A DNA stretch of 64,000 nt. Source: Thuidium tamariscinum. Taxonomy: Eukaryota; Streptophyta; Bryopsida; Hypnales; Thuidiaceae. Below the pieces are notes generated by a model. It did no database searches. It had not been told where the DNA came from and worked only from the letters and a program-made list of their open reading frames with translations. The stretch spans positions 4,342,501 to 4,406,500 of the forward strand of contig OZ019759.1 of NCBI GenBank assembly GCA_947034885.2, written 5' to 3'. Below are positions 36,298 to 48,570 of this stretch, in pieces (the stretch's first letter is position 1; the number at the start of each line of letters is the position of its first letter). A program made the position numbers and the translations under genes.

Positions 36298-39200
36298 TTC
36301 AGGGGTCATGGTTTCATGGGAGGACTTGTGTAAAGAACAGTTCAAAGAGGAACTACAATGTATCGAAACAATGGTACAACGACCGCCTGAAGGCCCCATG
36401 AGGAAATCCGACTTGATTTGGGAATTGCGAGAGACACAGTTAGCTCGTGGACCACATGGAGAACGGAAGAAAAAGGTAGTGGTGGCTCAACAACGTTTCA
36501 TTCCTACAAACAGGCTTGAAGACTTCATGAAAGGGATGCAAACCATCACTGGGGGGGGACTTGCAAATATGTGAAGATCTGCACAAAACCAGGAAAGGAC
36601 AAGGGACCATCCAGGGCTACTACAACTACCTCAAAGGATGTTACACAGTATATTCTCCTACCTTGTTATTTTTATCCAATGTTCCGCTTTATTGCTTCAC
36701 TGCATTCATAGAATTCATCAAGTTCTAATGACTTAGATCTTGTGCACTTATCTCTACAGCTACCATTGCCAGTATGGTCCGGAAAATCATACTACAAAGG
36801 TGAAGGTAGTGACGGAGTCCATGCTGCCGAAACACAGACGTAAGGTCTTACTTAGAAGTACCCTTACAAGTCAACGTTCACACGAAGATACGAATGTCAT
36901 GGCAGGTGGTGATACCCAACTAGATGCAGTGAAGAGTTGAAGAGGGAGGAAGAAGGCCACTACAAGGACGGGAGCAATGGAGACGTGCAAGCCCAAACGA
37001 GGTAGGCCAAAGAAGACAACTGCAGATCCTAGTGAAAATCAAAACAATGATGTCACTACAGGGACGGGAGCAATGGAGACATGCAAGCCTAAACAAGGTA
37101 GGCCGAAAAAGACAACCGCAGATCCTACTGAAAATCAAAACAATGGTTTCACTATAGGGACGGGAGCAGTGCAGACATGTAAGCCCAAGCGAGGTAGGCC
37201 GAAGAAGACAACCGCTGATCACAGGGATAATGAAAACAATGGTGTCACTACAGGGACGGGAGCAGTGGAGACGTGCAAGCCCAAGCAGGGTAGGCCGAAG
37301 AAGACAACCGCTGATCATAGGGCAAATCAGAACAATGATATCAGTACAAGGACGGGAGAAGTGGAGACGTGCAAGCCCAAACAGGGTAGGCCAAAGAAGA
37401 CAACTGCAGATCAAAGTCACACTAGAAAGAGTGTTGTCATAGTTGAAGAAGGTTTACTCCAATGTACACTACCAGGAACAGGGTGTAACACTGGAGACAC
37501 GGCGCTAGACATCTCTAAATCGCTGCATGACACTTCAGCCCAAAGCGATGAAGTACACAAATCTGGGTGTGGAAAATTAGACTGTAGTCAGTTCCAACTT
37601 CTACTTGATTTGAATTCTCCAGCTGAAGACCTCTTGCAAGAAGAAACACATCATCCTCCTAGCAGCACTTGTGTATCAACTGCTGACTCAAAGAAAAGGT
37701 GGCCTGTACGAAAGAAGAATCCAGTTCCCTGCAAGCGTGTTCAACGACCGCAAGGCAAGAAAGGTGAAGGCTGGAACTTCGGACTTGGACCTCAACGTAA
37801 TTCCTATCGAGATTGACCTCAATGTTATTCCTGTGGAGGAAAGTAGCCATGATCCAGCAATACAGCACATTTGTGACACTACATCTGTTGCCTCCAAAAG
37901 TGGGTTCACTTCCACTTCGTTACCAGTGCCAGTCGTGGTTGAAGGCTGCCCAAGGGTGAACAATCAGGGCGAACAGGAAGTAGATACTGTTTTATCATTG
38001 AACTCTTCTGGAGTGCTTCATAATACTTGCAGCCCGGACAAAGAAACCCTGGAAACTAGCACTGCTACGAGAGATACACCAACTGAAACAGACACTGTCG
38101 CTAGGGAGGAAGGAGAAGTTGGGAGCACTACAAATAACTCAAGCACTGCCTCTGTAACGAGAAACAGGGACCCTAAGCCACGTGATTCTTTGAAAAAATG
38201 GGGGGCCTCATTAAAGCGTGGCTGTCTGGCATCATTCTCTGTGAAAACTCTTCTATTTCTTCCACACGTGACTCAGATTTGCATTTATGAGTCAGACCAT
38301 GTCAATGAGAACTGGGTGCAGTGTCATGGCTCACATGATAGTGGTGATCATAGTGCTCTTGCTTGGCAATTGTCCTCTGAAATAAAGGAATTTGTTGTCA
38401 CTCTTTTGAGGAGTGGAATGACTGTTGCACAAATTATGGTGAAACATATAGCAGTGGTGAAAGAAGCTCTCCAAGAAAAGAAGGAGGTTACAAGGGATAT
38501 GTTTCTCCATGAGCGTGACGTCTGCAATTTGGCAACTAAGGTTGCACGGGAGACGTACATGCTGCACAGTGAGGATGCCAAAAGTGTTCGCATGTGGGTG
38601 CAAGAAAACAAGGGCACTGTTTTCTTCTACCAAAAAACAGGCAGTGTTGTACAAGGAGGTCTCACGCCTACCAATATACCATTCACTATTGGTATTTAGA
38701 CATCCTGGCAACAGGAGATGATGTTGAAGTTTGGACATGAAAGTGCAGTTTCAATTGATGCCACGTTCGGCACAAATGAAAAGAAGGTACTGTTTTGCTC
38801 CTCAGTGATTCTAGTTTTCAATTTCTTGAAAGTGACATAGCATCTGTTGTCATTCAAAGTTCATGATCCTCGTCCACACGTTACGGATCTTCTACAATAC
38901 TTTATTGTTTGCTTAATGCAGTTTCTTCTTTACACTATCATGGTCTTCGATGACTGGCACAATGGCATTCCCATGGCCTTCATTGTAACATCGCGATCCG
39001 CTCAAGAGGACTTGACTCCTTGGATGCGGGCATTGGATGACAACATGAAAAAAAAAGCCCTCTTTGGAAACCAAATGCCTTCATTGTTGACTGTGCACAG
39101 GGAGAGATTAATAGTCTGCGATAGGACCAAAACACTCCCTTTGTTTGAACAACTCATTGCTGTAAATGATTTCTGTAACATTGATTTCTGATTGCCAATA

Positions 39201-40511
39201 CTTTTGTCATGCACATGAATGAATATTGAAAGTAACGTCATGCCATCCGTAGGAGGTAACATGAAACTGTCTTAGAGAATACTTGAAGGTCCATCCCAAA
39301 TCATTCACTAACTGAATTTGATGCTTGACAGGATTGTATGGTCGTCCACTGCAATCTTCCTTTGCTTATGGCACGTGCATAGGGCATGGCAAAAACAGGC
39401 TTGCATCAAGATACACGACATACCTCTACGCGCAAAGGTCCTTCAAGGCCTTGGAGTAATCATGTACGACTGTGATGCTCCGGCAGGAAATGATGCTAGT
39501 ACGTGGGCTATTCAAAAATTACAGCAGCTTCAAACTTTGTACCCTGCTGCAAACAAATTTTGGGATTACATGACAAAGCAGTGGTTGCCAAAAATTCACA
39601 TGTGGGTAGTTGGTTATAGAATTCTCCCTTATGTTGGACAGGACACCAATGCAGCGATAGAGAACTATCATGGCTACATGAAGTCCATTCTAAAGGCTAA
39701 GAGGAGTCGCTTGACAGGTCGACGTGTTGATTGGTGCATCCATGTACTCACTGGGGATGTACTCACGCACTACTGGTATGAGCAAGTGCGTAAGCGGTAT
39801 GGATTCGTGACCAATAAAAAGGAGCAAAGCATTTTTGTCTCTACACTTATCCGAGCGCGGGACATTCCTGACAATGATGTAACATTGCCAGAATGGAATG
39901 GGGGCCCAACATACGTGACATCCTCCAGCCATAGGCATCTGTAGTATGTTGTGCACAATCCGGGTGAGTTGTGGGCTATTTGCAACTATCTCCATGCTCA
40001 GAAAGGTAACACTTGTAAACACAAGCTCAAGATCTTGCAGCTTCTTCATCCTCTAGTAGCCGAAGGGACTATTGCAAGGTATTGCATAGGACTGAAGGGG
40101 AAAGCTGTAGCCGAAACAAGGGATTTACTTACTCCTGGTAGAGTACAACCTGAGCCTTCAGCACCAACACCAATGTCATGCTCTCCACATTCGCCACTGA
40201 CGTCTGAAACACTGGATCCGTCGTCACGGCAGCACGTAGACCCGCATTTCAACTTATAAGTCCAAGCTAGAGACCTGCTTGAGTTTGTTGACGGGGATGT
40301 GACTCTAATGGAGCACTTGCAGGCAAACTTTAATAGATTACTTGGAAAATTGAAGCTGCTAAAAACAGAGATAGAGTCAGGTAACATCCATCCCACGACA
40401 TCAAATCTAGTGTTTCATATAGTGCAAGATGGTCTAGGAATGCGTCTGCGACGCCTGAAAGACATGTTGGAGTGGGGGGGAAGATCACGAGCATCTAGAA
40501 GGCTGCTTTAG
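36298..40511 (+). pseudogene. Mutator-like (MURA/FAR1-type) transposase gene, broken
   Basis: Exons: 36298-36647, 36760-38786, 38922 to about 39120, and 39332-40511. An N-terminal basic region (LIWELRETQLARGPHGERKKK) is followed by five tandem AT-hook units, two EAR-like DLNVIP motifs (near 37790 and 37820), then the transposase core. Catalytic acids seen: Asp in SIDATFGTN (38757), Asp in FIVDCAQGEINSLR (39089) and Glu in NAAIENYHGYM (39660), with the family's LCLWHVHRAW in between. A SWIM-type finger follows (39981-40022), but its second Cys is Tyr (TGT-to-TAT would explain it). Breaks: frameshift in the G8 run near 36550, TGA at 36938, a one-base shift near 37760, TAG at 38697, a shift at the A9 run near 39050, TAG at 39942 and TAA at 40257. 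Such proteins bind terminal repeats and cut DNA. This copy cannot be translated whole. Confidence 0.8.
36977..37420 (+). repeat. 96-bp coding tandem repeat, five AT-hook units
   Basis: Units start at 36977, 37073, 37169, 37265 and 37361. Each is 32 codons, METCKPKRGRPKKTTAD plus a variable N-rich tail. Every unit has the AT-hook core GRPKK, preceded by KPKR or KPKQ. A sixth, older hook-like motif (RGRKK) lies just upstream, after the TGA at 36938. The frame stays open through all units. Confidence 0.92.
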
Positions 40512-42109
40512 GGCATAAACTGTCTTACTTGATTGCCATCATCTTTTTTCCACACAAGTGCTTAGAGTACAATTCACTTGTACGGTATGTGAGCATTTGA
40601 GGATGAAGCACCTTACCATTTCATATGTGGCATGCAAAAAAAAGTTTTATTGTGGTGACACTTTGCTTTTCTTCAAATTCTGTGCAGACTTGTACGATAC
40701 GGCACTTCCTAGGCAACAAATCTTCTAAGAAATGTTTGATATGGCAGATTCAAGGACTCCTGAAATGCATTGTAATTGTGCTATGATTTCATTTTGAAGA
40801 AACCGTCATGCATAGTCTTCACAGAAACAAGTCATGTTTGTAATCAATGACTGGTATGCGCTTCCGAAGTCAATGTTGTTATGATTTCAAAACACTGGAG
40901 ATGCTTCTCTATAATCCTAGATCAAAGTAGAGCCTAGTCAAGCAACGATTTGGAACATTGATTTATAAATGAAAGTACAGCCCAGTCATGCAATGATTTG
41001 GAACACTGATTTATAAATGAAAGTACAGCCCAGTCATGCAATGATGTGGAACACTGATTTATAGATACCTTTTCGACAAAACAAGTAAAGGGTCTGCAGA
41101 AATTAGTCAATCGACATTCACTACCATGCGTTAAGGACTTAAGGTCATAATAGAACCTTCACTTAAAGAAGGCAGAAATTGAATGCATGAATGATGCATA
41201 TAGCAGAGGTACACACAAACATTGACCACAGGATCCCTCCCTTGCCATTGTGCAATGACCATATACAAGTCCAAGTTTAGAAGTTAGAGACTGAAGGAAC
41301 AAAATGATCCCTAAAGCTCACAGAATGCATCCTCAACTTCATGTCAATGTCAAGCTAGTCCTAAATGGTAATATGCTCCTACTTGTCTCATAACACAAAG
41401 TTCCTTGCCATATATATATAGAAGTACTTTGGCAAGGTCCCAATTACATTGATCTAATTCATAAACTGAAGCTTCTACAGCATCAATAACATTGAGTTCA
41501 ATTAGTGAACAATCCATATCATATTCCAATCCATTAGGTTGGACTTGGTATGCAATTCTACAGAATGTCACAGTTATGTGGAGTCCATCCTAGCTATACA
41601 CACATCCATACATTGTTCTATATACATTGTAGTACAAAATATATAAGGTGGTTCAAAACAGATACATCACAAGCAGTTCAATCATGCTCTGCTATAGGCC
41701 AAGAAAACGTTACCAATCACTACAAATACTACGTGGTGAAAGACAATTCTGTCGAAGCGAAACACTGTACAGGAAATGTGATGAAACATTATAACCACCT
41801 GCATAGACAGAAATGCACCGTTAGAGCTCCATACAAAGAAGCAATACTGTTGTACAAGTAATTTACAAGGTAAAGATAGTCAGAAATCCACTAAGAAAAC
41901 CAGTGCACAAGGAGATAGGTGTCTTCTTCACCCCAACATACATAGGAAATACTGCAGACTAAATTACAGCGGGAAGTTGTGAACTCCATCCTCCAACGAC
42001 TGCTTTTTTGGACTTAGGACTTTCATGCCCGATTGGTTGGACAATGAGGAATGGAAAACTCTAAATGGAGGCTCATGAAGCCATAAAGCCGAAGCGATGC
42101 TCAATTTCG
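40512..42109. other. Spacer between convergent transposase and U3
   Basis: Non-coding sequence between the 3' end of the transposase gene and the truncated 3' end of U3. Apart from a 48-bp tandem repeat I see no structure. It would be the shared 3' region of a convergent gene pair. The U3 protease exon should lie here and does not. Confidence 0.4.
40925..41065. repeat. 48-bp tandem repeat, three copies
   Basis: Units begin at 40925, 40973 and 41021 (AAGTACAGCCCAGTCATGCA core), with TGGAACACTGATTTATA at the end of each. Copies two and three are nearly identical. Confidence 0.9.
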
Positions 42110-45100
42110 CGGGGCTAGTGTTTCAGACAGTTCCTGCAGTGTTTCGTTGTCCGCTTCCTCCAAGCATTGTGTAGTACTTGCGTGATATTTGGCCCAAACA
42201 GCATCTTCATCCTCAGTCTAAGCCATCTCCATACAGTTCACGAGGTCCATGATTCTTCCACGCACCTCCTTTGCTCTAGAAGCCCATGGTGGCGCCCCAT
42301 TGTCTGAAACCCAACCCATGTCAATGTCCTCACAGAATTGGAGGCACTTAGACCAATACTTTGCCTGCTCTCCCCAATTTTCATGTTGGATCGTCGTCCA
42401 ACACAATTTGAACGCCACTGGGTAATCACGCGCTAGGTCTTGCAATGCACGCACACGAACGTGTTGGAGCCAGTGCACAATGTTATCCAGAACTCGGTCT
42501 CCTTTTCCCTCGGTAACGAGTTGTGCATCCTTCATGATAGATGTGTGTAGCATGTCCCATTCGTAAGATGCCATACCAGAAAACCGAAAAGGTGCTTCGA
42601 AGGTAAAGACGGATAAGGCTATCAAGATGTCTCTCTGCCTATTACACAATGTTCTAACTAATGAACGACTGAGCCCATAAATAGGGCAAGTCATTTGTCT
42701 CCATTTGCCAAAGACGTTGTGGAGTGCTATCCGCAACACTTGCACGAAGGCCATGGGCTTTATTCGAGTGAAAGGTTTTGCAAGGATGATCCGCCGAACC
42801 TCCTCAGCCTCCTCATCTGCATGGCAAGCTAAAGATTATAGTTTGCAAGTAGCCTAAATTGTGACACCAAAACAATAAGAGAAACAATATGGACATTCTA
42901 AAACAATTGTTCAATGGAAGACAGCAAAAGGTCAGCACTTACCATCATGACGCCAAGGGGCCGGGAGGAGCTTTGCAAGCAGCTCCTTGCTCTCCGATAC
43001 AACGTACAATATGGGGCACCAATCCCACACAAAAGCCTCACGCTTCATGCCTGTAGCTTGACGGAATTCAAAGACCGCATCTTCTACCAAGCGCTCCTGC
43101 TCCGCCTTCAATTCATTTGCATAAGATTGGCATTTGTCCTTATATTCCAAAAGATCTTTGAGGTATTGTAAGTACTTCCCAAAGACTAAGATGTCCGGTG
43201 GGACCTTTCCATACTTTACACTATGGCACAAGGAGTTCACAGCCAAGCCTACCGATACAAATACTTAAGGGTAATCCTCCTCCTGCATGAAGTCAAGGGA
43301 TGAATATATTTTCAACGATGGCATGGAGTGCAAACAATGTACATCATTTGTGCCTATACAGGTGTGAACCTAAGCAATTCGATAGAGGGCAGTTCATTCC
43401 ATGTACGAAGCGGTTGAAATACAAAACAGTAGACAGGAGTTGGAAGTTTTAAATGGAACAACAATAAAACACCATCAAAATCACATGTGTTGAGCAAAAC
43501 TGGAAGTCAACATGTCTTACCTTAGCCTCGCATGACCACCACATTACACACTCCTTCGTTGCCGCTTGGAATGTTTGAGAGTTCCAAGAGTCCATAAAGC
43601 GGTCTTGGAACTCCGCTTCTGACTGCCCCTCCCACGCCCAGTCCAACAATTCTGGCCTGATTTTCAACAAGTGGTACATGTTGGGAGGCTCAGAATTGAC
43701 GGGTGGCTTAGGACCGTGGTGTGATGATGACAAGCCATCTGCCTTCACACGGGCAGCCATCTTCACCTCTTCCTCATCACGATTTAACCGCTCAACTCGA
43801 CCAAATGTGCAATATGCCAAATCTGGATGATACATTTTGGTCTTTGCAAAACCAAGACCGGTGAGCTAATAACGATGTAAGCCATGGTTCCCTTCGTAAT
43901 TACCTGTCCACTCCACTATTGCCAACTCATCACTACTCCTTGGCCACTTCGTTTCTGGTGTAACAGTAGGGGAAAGCACCCCTGCATCCGCTACTGCATT
44001 TGAACCTGCTTTCCATTTACGGCTTCCAGAAAATTGCCGTTGAGAATTGTTAGCTACCTTAGAACGTAGCTGCGGTTTAGCGGCTTTCAGTTTCTTGGCC
44101 TTCGACGTAGATGGTGGAGTAGAACACTACTGCAAAGTAGGTTCTACGACTTCTATGGGCAGAGTGCCGGGGGCCAGAGTAGAGCACTGCTCCGGTTCTA
44201 ACTCAGCAACGGTAGGCTAGGAAGTATGTTCCGCTAAATCTTCATGGTGGATGCACCCTTCTTCTTGGACACCGTCGAAGTGGTCATCCAGTGACAATGG
44301 AGACTGCTCGTCTACAAATTCGCTAGAAACGTTTGGGTGGCTTGTCGAAGGTGGTGGTGCACTAGACGCCGAAACACACTTGGGCGATGACTTCTCTTCG
44401 CTATCATCAGAGAGAATAATCTGATTGCTTCGTCTCTTTGGTCGCGTAACGTCCGATTGTGTGCAGTGTTTCGCAGCGTTGGCCGAAGTTGGTCCTTCAT
44501 TAACATCACCCTTTGATTGATCCTTCTTCTCCTGCACTATCATCTTTGTTGGTACAGAAGCTTCAACCCCAGAACCCAAGATGGGATGAAGTGCCTCTTC
44601 AGAATGGATTTTGTTTGCCTTCATTTGTGATACAATCTGCAACACCGTCCCACCTGCACCCTGGCCAGCTACTTCGACGTGCACCTGTGTTTCTAGCTGT
44701 GGAGTCTTCTGAAGGGAGTTGATTGTTGGATGTATTGGTTGCTCGCTAATCAGATAGGTTTTCTTCGCAGTCACTGGCTCCTGGAAGTCCCCTATGGTGT
44801 CTTCAGTGTCACGCCTTGCTACAGTGTCACACTCTCCTCCCGCTGATGTAGCATCTTTGGCAAACCGCACAGTCCTCTGCTTCTCTATAATTTGAGGCTG
44901 ATTTATCTTCCCAACACCATCCACAGACTCTTCGTCATGGCCCTTCTTATGTGACTTCTTCTTTGAACTAGCTTGACCTCCTTGGCTTGCTTTCTGGCTG
45001 ACCTTAGTGCTAGCGTCCCCAGCAACTTCTGTAATGGTTTTTGCCAAAGGACTTGCCCTTTTTCCTCCAGGAATCATATTAGACTCCTTGTTAGCCTTAC

Positions 45101-46551
45101 AAGGCTCCACTCTGACCTTAGCTGAAGCTTCTCCACTCTTGGTGCCCTTCTTTCAGACCAACTTTGTCTCCACGTCCACTGTCTTCCCCTTCCGAATCAT
45201 TTAGGGTTTCTTGCCTTGTCCCGACCCTTGATCTGGATATGGCAACATCCGCTTAGGGTTTCCAGTGTCGTCTAGTACGGTAGGACACTGAGACATGAAC
45301 CGATGATGGTTCAGTCGGTTCTTGCTCATGAAAGTCTGGTCTCCACAATGAATGCACTGGAAAAAAAAGCGAACAGGGTCGACAGTGCGTGGTATGTTTG
45401 TAACTGCATCCGTGGCACATTCGTGCAAAAGTTCAGCAAACTCTTCAGCTGAACCGTAATTGACATTATACACTCGACTGTCTATAGTAACAGCCTAACA
45501 GAAATTGTCATTGAACGATGCAGGTTTGTCTTCCTCAGGTATTGCCATTGTTGGGAGTATCTGCCACGTCCAAAGCAATGCCATTTCAGAAAAATGGACT
45601 AAATATTCCAAAGCAATGCCATTTCACAAACATGGAAGAAGGACCCTAAACTGAAGATATCAACGTCCTAAAAGCACACGGGGCTCAGAGAAGGCACTGT
45701 AACACTGCGTACCTCAGAATTGTCTAGCTGTCCATGTGTGGCTGCATCTCCTTCCAAATGCCTCAGTGCACCATCTGCAGCAATTGTTGTGTGCGTGTGC
45801 TTTGTCATTTTGCAGCGGGAGCAACGAACCTCCTCTCGAAGGTCAACAAAAGTAAACCAATTTGCCCACCTTATCTGCTCCCCCCAACGAAACACAAGCC
45901 GATAGTAGAAGTAATGGTCTGGGTAAAGGATGCCAACCCAGCAATTCATTGAAACGTGCCTACTTAGATTGGGCAGCAGAGACGGTGCTAAAAAACAATG
46001 CAACAGGATAATGGTGGATCATTGCTATGAAATTCACATTGATCACCCTAAACCCTAAACCGCAACATATTTTCATGGCCCTAAAACAAATTTCTTACCT
46101 CCCACTATCGCTCATCGGAGCAGCTGCAGCACAAATACAAATTACCAACAGCTCCTACAAAAATTACTCATGCAAAAGCAGTCGGCGATGCAAACGAAGA
46201 TGACAATGTTATCCTACAACTGTGCCCGATGCCAATACACTCCGTAAACCCTAAACCCTAATGTAGCACTTCTGTAAACAACCTTGCAGCCTACGATTGT
46301 AAAGAGCCTTCAACCTATGCTCAGAGGAACGAAATGCAATGCAACTGAATGAGAAGACTCAAGCCCTGCAGAAGAAGGAAGAAGGGCAGAAACAAAACCT
46401 GCGCAAATAAAGACAGGAAAGATGTCTGTTTTGGACTAGCTAGTCCAATCGCGCCATCTTGATTCGCAAAAGTTGCGACGTCCTTGATCACTTCGGCACC
46501 CGCTGTAGAATTCATAATGTTTGCCTCCGCTGAATGTCTTAACAATAGCAT
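42110..46551 (-). pseudogene. U3: Ulp1-like transposon gene lacking the protease domain
   Basis: Minus-strand sister of U1 and U2. Probable exons: 46551 (or 46515) to 46399 with MNSTAGAEVIKDVATFANQ, about 45942-45713, 45560-43521, 43282-42943 and 42816 to about 42110. It retains the CSRCKM motif, an intact C2HC-like finger (CIHCGD...HHRFMSQC), the long acidic region, VEWTGNYEGNHGLHRY, DWCPILYVV and the WRQMTCPIYGLSRS block. Homology to U1/U2 stops near 42110 after ETLQELSETLAP, before the Ulp1 domain, so this copy is 3'-truncated. Stops: TAG at 45495-45497 and 43866-43868 match Gln and Trp in the sisters; TAA at 45201-45203 and 43265-43267 are not simple transitions. The acceptor before the second exon reads CTG instead of CAG. 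Its 5' end faces the right terminal repeat. Confidence 0.7.
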
Positions 46552-47040
46552 GCAGATTGCGGTGGTGCTTGAATACCCCTATACCTACGACGAGACAACT
46601 AAAGTCACTGTCAGAAGTGCCTGCTAAAGGGAAACATCGTCAAGTCGCCGCTCCGCTGGAAACGTAGAAGCGCTGCTGTAGGCAATGAAGGAAATTGACG
46701 AAAAATAGAGAGGCGCATTCCGAAAACTGTATCAAAACACTGCTGCGGTAGTCCACGAAATGGCAGGTGACCGTACTTGGGAAGTGGGAAATGGGTTCGG
46801 ATTAGGGTTGGGGAACTCCGAACGCCCACCCGAAGCAAGGCAACGCTTTCTTCACTCGAAACAGTTTGTAGCTCTGCAGGAAATGGAAGTACATTATCCC
46901 AAAAATATAAAGGTAGCATTAGTACGTAATAGCATGATTTTAAGTAGTTGCTTAAACCATGGAGGATGAAATCCATTTGCAAGCGGTCAATACAAGAAAA
47001 TGTGAATTGAATTTTGTTTGTTACATTGTTTTAAAAATCA
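46552..47040. other. Leader between U3 and right terminal repeat
   Basis: No supported gene. A minus-strand frame (46982-46611) shows no recognisable motif or sister copy and is probably chance. Confidence 0.3.
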
Positions 47041-48534
47041 TTCATATCATTTTCAATGAAGTAAAATGTTATAAAGAGCTCAATTGAAGGTGACCCAAAT
47101 CCATTAAATTTGACTAAAGCACAAAATGTTCCACTAAGTAAAGTACATGAAGGAAAAAAATAGGGTGTCGAATTGTATACCAAAACATAATAGTTTAGAT
47201 TAAGCAAAATGTCTTACAGAACGAAACATGAGGTGACCATAAACACCAAAAATGAATAAACCACAGAATTTAGCGTAGAGGGAAATAGATAAACCAAAAA
47301 AATGGTGTGTGTAGTGTGTACCAAAACATTAAAATTTCATCCCGCTAGATGTTTTAAAAATCAAAACATAAGGTGACTACAAATCCAAGAATTTTCCAGA
47401 ACTCCTAAACCTAGCACACAGGAAGATAGATGGATAAAAAAAATGGGGTGTGTAGTGCGTTCCAAAATAGTATGGTTTTGATGAAGCACAATGTTTCAAA
47501 GAGCAAAACATAAGGTGACTGAAAACTAGAAAAGTAGCCTAAACCCGTAAACCTTGCACCAAGAAAAGGGGATGAATCCAAACAATGGGGTGCAAAGTGG
47601 GTACGAGAACATAACGGTTTAGATCCAGCAAAATGTCTTCAAGAACGAAATATGAGGTGACCCTAAACAACAAAATTGCTGAAAGCACATAATTTAGCAC
47701 AGAGGAAGATAAATGGATAAAAAAAATGGGGTGTGTAGTGTGTTCCCAAAAATTACAATTTCGATGAAGCAAAATGTTTAGAAGAGCGAAATATAAGGTG
47801 GCTACAAACCCAAAAATTGGACTAAGCCCCTAGACCTTGCCCAAAGAGGAGTGGATCACCCAAAAAAATGGTGTGTGTAGTTGTTCCTCAAAACATTATG
47901 GTTCACATAAGTGAAATGTTTTAAAAGGCGAAACATATATTGACCAATAACCGGAAAAGAAAAGCACAAAGCACAAAAGCTTGCACAAAGGGAAATGGAT
48001 GAACCACAAAAATGGTGTGTGTTGTGTGTACTAAAACATCATCGTTAAGTTAAGTGAAATTTGATAAAGAAGGAAATATGAGGTGTACAAGAACAAGAAA
48101 ATTAGTACGAACCACCGAAGCTTGTGGAGAGGAAAGTGGATGAAGAAAAAAATGGTGTGTGTAAAAACGCTCTTTCTTCTAGGTAAGTGAAAATAACTTC
48201 AAGGAAAAAAATGAGGGTTGCAAGGAAATAAAATTCCCACAGTGCTAAATGTTGCGATGTATGTGGGCATAAATTTTGAAATGAATTCTACGCATTTGCA
48301 TACTAGTTACGGATGACGTGGTGTTGTTGGATGTGAAGGAAGTGAGATTATTTATATTTTCATGTTAGTTGGTATAGGAGTGGAAATTTTGAGCATTTTT
48401 TTGGTTAGAAAGGATTGACCCGTCATGGATTTTGATTTTTTGATGTCCTAGATAGTCCATACACACATGCATGCATGCATTCTTTTTTTGGGTGAATCAC
48501 ATTACAAATAAAAAAATATGCGTGTGCATTTAAA

Positions 48535-48570
<36 letters not shown>

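Noticed and set aside
41350-41861. Small frames in the spacer between the transposase and U3
   Set aside because: No motif or homology and no match to the missing U3 protease exon.
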